Assembly: GCA_947254045.1 (NCBI GenBank)
Contig: CAMYBO010000015.1
Span: 1-15,491 of the forward strand
Direction of reading: 5' to 3'
From: an uncultured Granulicatella sp.
GTDB taxonomy: Bacteria > Bacillota > Bacilli > Lactobacillales > Aerococcaceae
DNA length: 15,491 nucleotides
Positions within the stretch are counted from its first letter, which is position 1. Each line of letters starts with the position of its first letter. Below are positions 14,252 to 15,491 of the stretch, in pieces. Under the pieces are notes generated by a model that saw only the letters and a program-made list of their open reading frames with translations, had not been told where the DNA came from and did no database searches. Position numbers and translations under genes: made by a program.

Positions 14252-14989
14252 ATGAAATTACAAACGAATAAAGGAAATTTAGAAGTAAAGGCCATTCTTT
14301 TTGATAAGGATGGCACTTTAACTAATATCGACAATATGTGGATTGAACCAACAGAACAGGTCATCCGTAAAATTTTAAAGCCGCATATAAAAGAAAACTC
14401 CACCGTAACGATTGAGCAAATGCTTGAATTATTAGGAATTGTACATGGGGAGATTATTCCTAATAGTGTCATTGCTTCAGGGACAGTTGAAGATATGTTA
14501 GACGAAATAGGAGAGTATTTTCCCATTGATAAAGTTTCTTTATATAATGAAGTACTTGAAGATTTCAGACAATATTTATTAGCGCATCCAGATATGATTA
14601 CTCCAATTGGGGATGTAGCTTTTTTAATTTCTGAATTAAAAAATAAAAGGATTAAAGTAGGAGTTGTTACAAACGATAGCTACATTCCGACGAAAACAAT
14701 TTTTGAAATCTTAAAGGTTTGGCATTTATTTGATTTTGTTGCTACACCTGATGATTATCCAGCTAAGCCAGAAGCAGCTTCCTTGATTGGTGCGAGTCAG
14801 CAGTTGGGAGTAGCACTAGAAGAAATTTTTTATGTAGGTGATTCTTATTTAGATATGGCCTATGCCAAACATTGTGGCGGAGGAATTGGTGTTTTATCGA
14901 GTGGGAGTGATGTTCAAAAAATGAAAGAAGAATCCGTTTTAGTATTAGATTCTGTAGAACAATTATTAGATTATGTAATAGGAGAGTGA
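14252..14989 (+). CDS. HAD-superfamily hydrolase, phosphoglycolate phosphatase-like
   Basis: A 245-residue HAD hydrolase. All four motifs are present: I, LFDKDGTLT with nucleophile D18 and acid D20; II, VVTND with T140; III, K172 in AKPEA; IV, GDSYLDM (196-202) with D197 and D201. An alpha-helical cap of the subclass I type lies between motifs I and II (about 30-110). The arrangement resembles phosphoglycolate phosphatase/Gph-like enzymes, but HAD substrates cannot be read from sequence. ATG 14252 follows the ACT-domain gene by 8 bases with AGGAA as ribosome binding site, and a MATE transporter gene follows after 2 bases. The three genes are probably one operon. The protein is intact. Confidence 0.9.
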   Translation: MKLQTNKGNLEVKAILFDKDGTLTNIDNMWIEPTEQVIRKILKPHIKENSTVTIEQMLELLGIVHGEIIPNSVIASGTVEDMLDEIGEYFPIDKVSLYNEVLEDFRQYLLAHPDMITPIGDVAFLISELKNKRIKVGVVTNDSYIPTKTIFEILKVWHLFDFVATPDDYPAKPEAASLIGASQQLGVALEEIFYVGDSYLDMAYAKHCGGGIGVLSSGSDVQKMKEESVLVLDSVEQLLDYVIGE

Positions 14990-14991
14990 AT

Positions 14992-15491
14992 ATGTACGAA
15001 ACAAATCATACTAGTGAACGTTTGAACTTATTATGTAAAATTTTAATACCGGTATTAATTTATCAATTAGCCAATTTTTCTGCTCAATTCATTGATACCG
15101 TTATGACAGGACAATATCATGAAACTCATTTAGCAGGAGTATCAATTGCAGGAAGTTTATACAATCCATTTTTCACGTTGTTAAATGGGATTGTGGCAGC
15201 ACTAATTCCAATTGTAGGTCAATTACTAGGAAAGAATGATAAAAAAGGCATTCAAAAAATTGTATTCCAGTTCATGTATATTGGAATTTTATTAGCAATT
15301 ATTTTATTTTGTATTGGTTTAATTGGATTAAATCCAGCATTAAATCAAATGCATTTAGAAACTGAAGTATCAACCATTGCCAGAGAATATTTATTACTCT
15401 TATCGATTGGTTTTATTCCATTTTTACTATTCAGTGTGATTCGCTCATTTATTGATGCATTAGGTTTAACAAGAGTGTCGATGTTTTTAAT
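14992..15491 (+). CDS. MATE-family efflux transporter, N-terminal part
   Basis: Open from ATG 14992 to the window end (166 codons, no stop), so only about a third of a usual 440-460-residue MATE protein is seen. Visible membrane segments begin with ILIPVLIYQLANFSAQFIDT, then LAGVSIAGSLYNPFF, the GIVAALIPIVGQLLGK segment (a typical MATE helix 2 end with a following charged loop), and further helices around FMYIGILLAIILFCIGL and LLLLSIGFIPFLLFSVIRSF. MATE proteins export cationic drugs or metabolites using Na+ or H+ gradients. The ribosome binding site GGAGAG lies inside the end of the HAD gene, two bases before which translation stops, indicating translational coupling. The natural substrate cannot be inferred. 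Confidence 0.88.
   Translation, partial: MYETNHTSERLNLLCKILIPVLIYQLANFSAQFIDTVMTGQYHETHLAGVSIAGSLYNPFFTLLNGIVAALIPIVGQLLGKNDKKGIQKIVFQFMYIGILLAIILFCIGLIGLNPALNQMHLETEVSTIAREYLLLLSIGFIPFLLFSVIRSFIDALGLTRVSMFL

Noticed and set aside
1..15491. CRISPR arrays, insertion sequences, tRNA or rRNA genes
   Set aside because: Read by eye on both strands, no spaced direct repeats, transposase-like frames with terminal repeats, or cloverleaf-like segments were found.

Overview
The window is AT-rich, with short intergenic gaps, strong GGAGG-type ribosome binding sites and sigma-A-like promoters. It looks like a chromosomal segment of a low-GC Firmicute. The DUF1831-like gene beside a cysteine desulfurase and mnmA, together with a salvage-only thiamin operon, points to Lactobacillales. 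Something near Carnobacteriaceae/Granulicatella is my guess; the genus is not proven by the sequence.

Region 1 (1-3834, + strand) is a tightly packed thiamin-precursor uptake and salvage operon: the end of an ECF-transporter T subunit (truncated by the window edge), tenA, thiW, thiM, thiE and thiD. Most junctions overlap or are nearly overlapping. ThiW should import the thiazole alcohol and ThiM phosphorylates it. TenA releases hydroxymethylpyrimidine (HMP) from degraded thiamin, ThiD phosphorylates HMP twice, and ThiE joins the two halves to thiamin phosphate. No de novo genes (thiC, thiG) are visible here. ThiM carries Asp where characterised ThiM proteins carry Cys.

Region 2 (3835-6440) is an accessory island of mostly broken genes between two housekeeping blocks. 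It holds a frameshifted small membrane protein, a short remnant, an intact XRE regulator overlapping a four-helix membrane protein gene, a SAM-methyltransferase pseudogene with three lesions, and an unrecognised ORF with an early in-frame stop. The regulator pair has a near-perfect promoter framed by an inverted repeat that looks like an operator.

Region 3 (6440-9452) holds rarA on the minus strand, ended by a hairpin, and divergently an IscS-type cysteine desulfurase (TTG start) followed by a DUF1831 protein and a bidirectional terminator.

Region 4 (9484-13720) holds a small XRE regulator on the minus strand, divergent from mnmA, then recD2 and a terminator. The desulfurase most likely feeds sulfur to MnmA for tRNA 2-thiouridine; the DUF1831 protein is a candidate helper.

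Region 5 (13721-15491) holds a UPF0735 ACT-domain protein, a HAD-family phosphatase and the start of a MATE efflux protein cut by the window end. They are so closely spaced that they are probably one operon. I saw no rRNA, tRNA, CRISPR array or insertion sequence.
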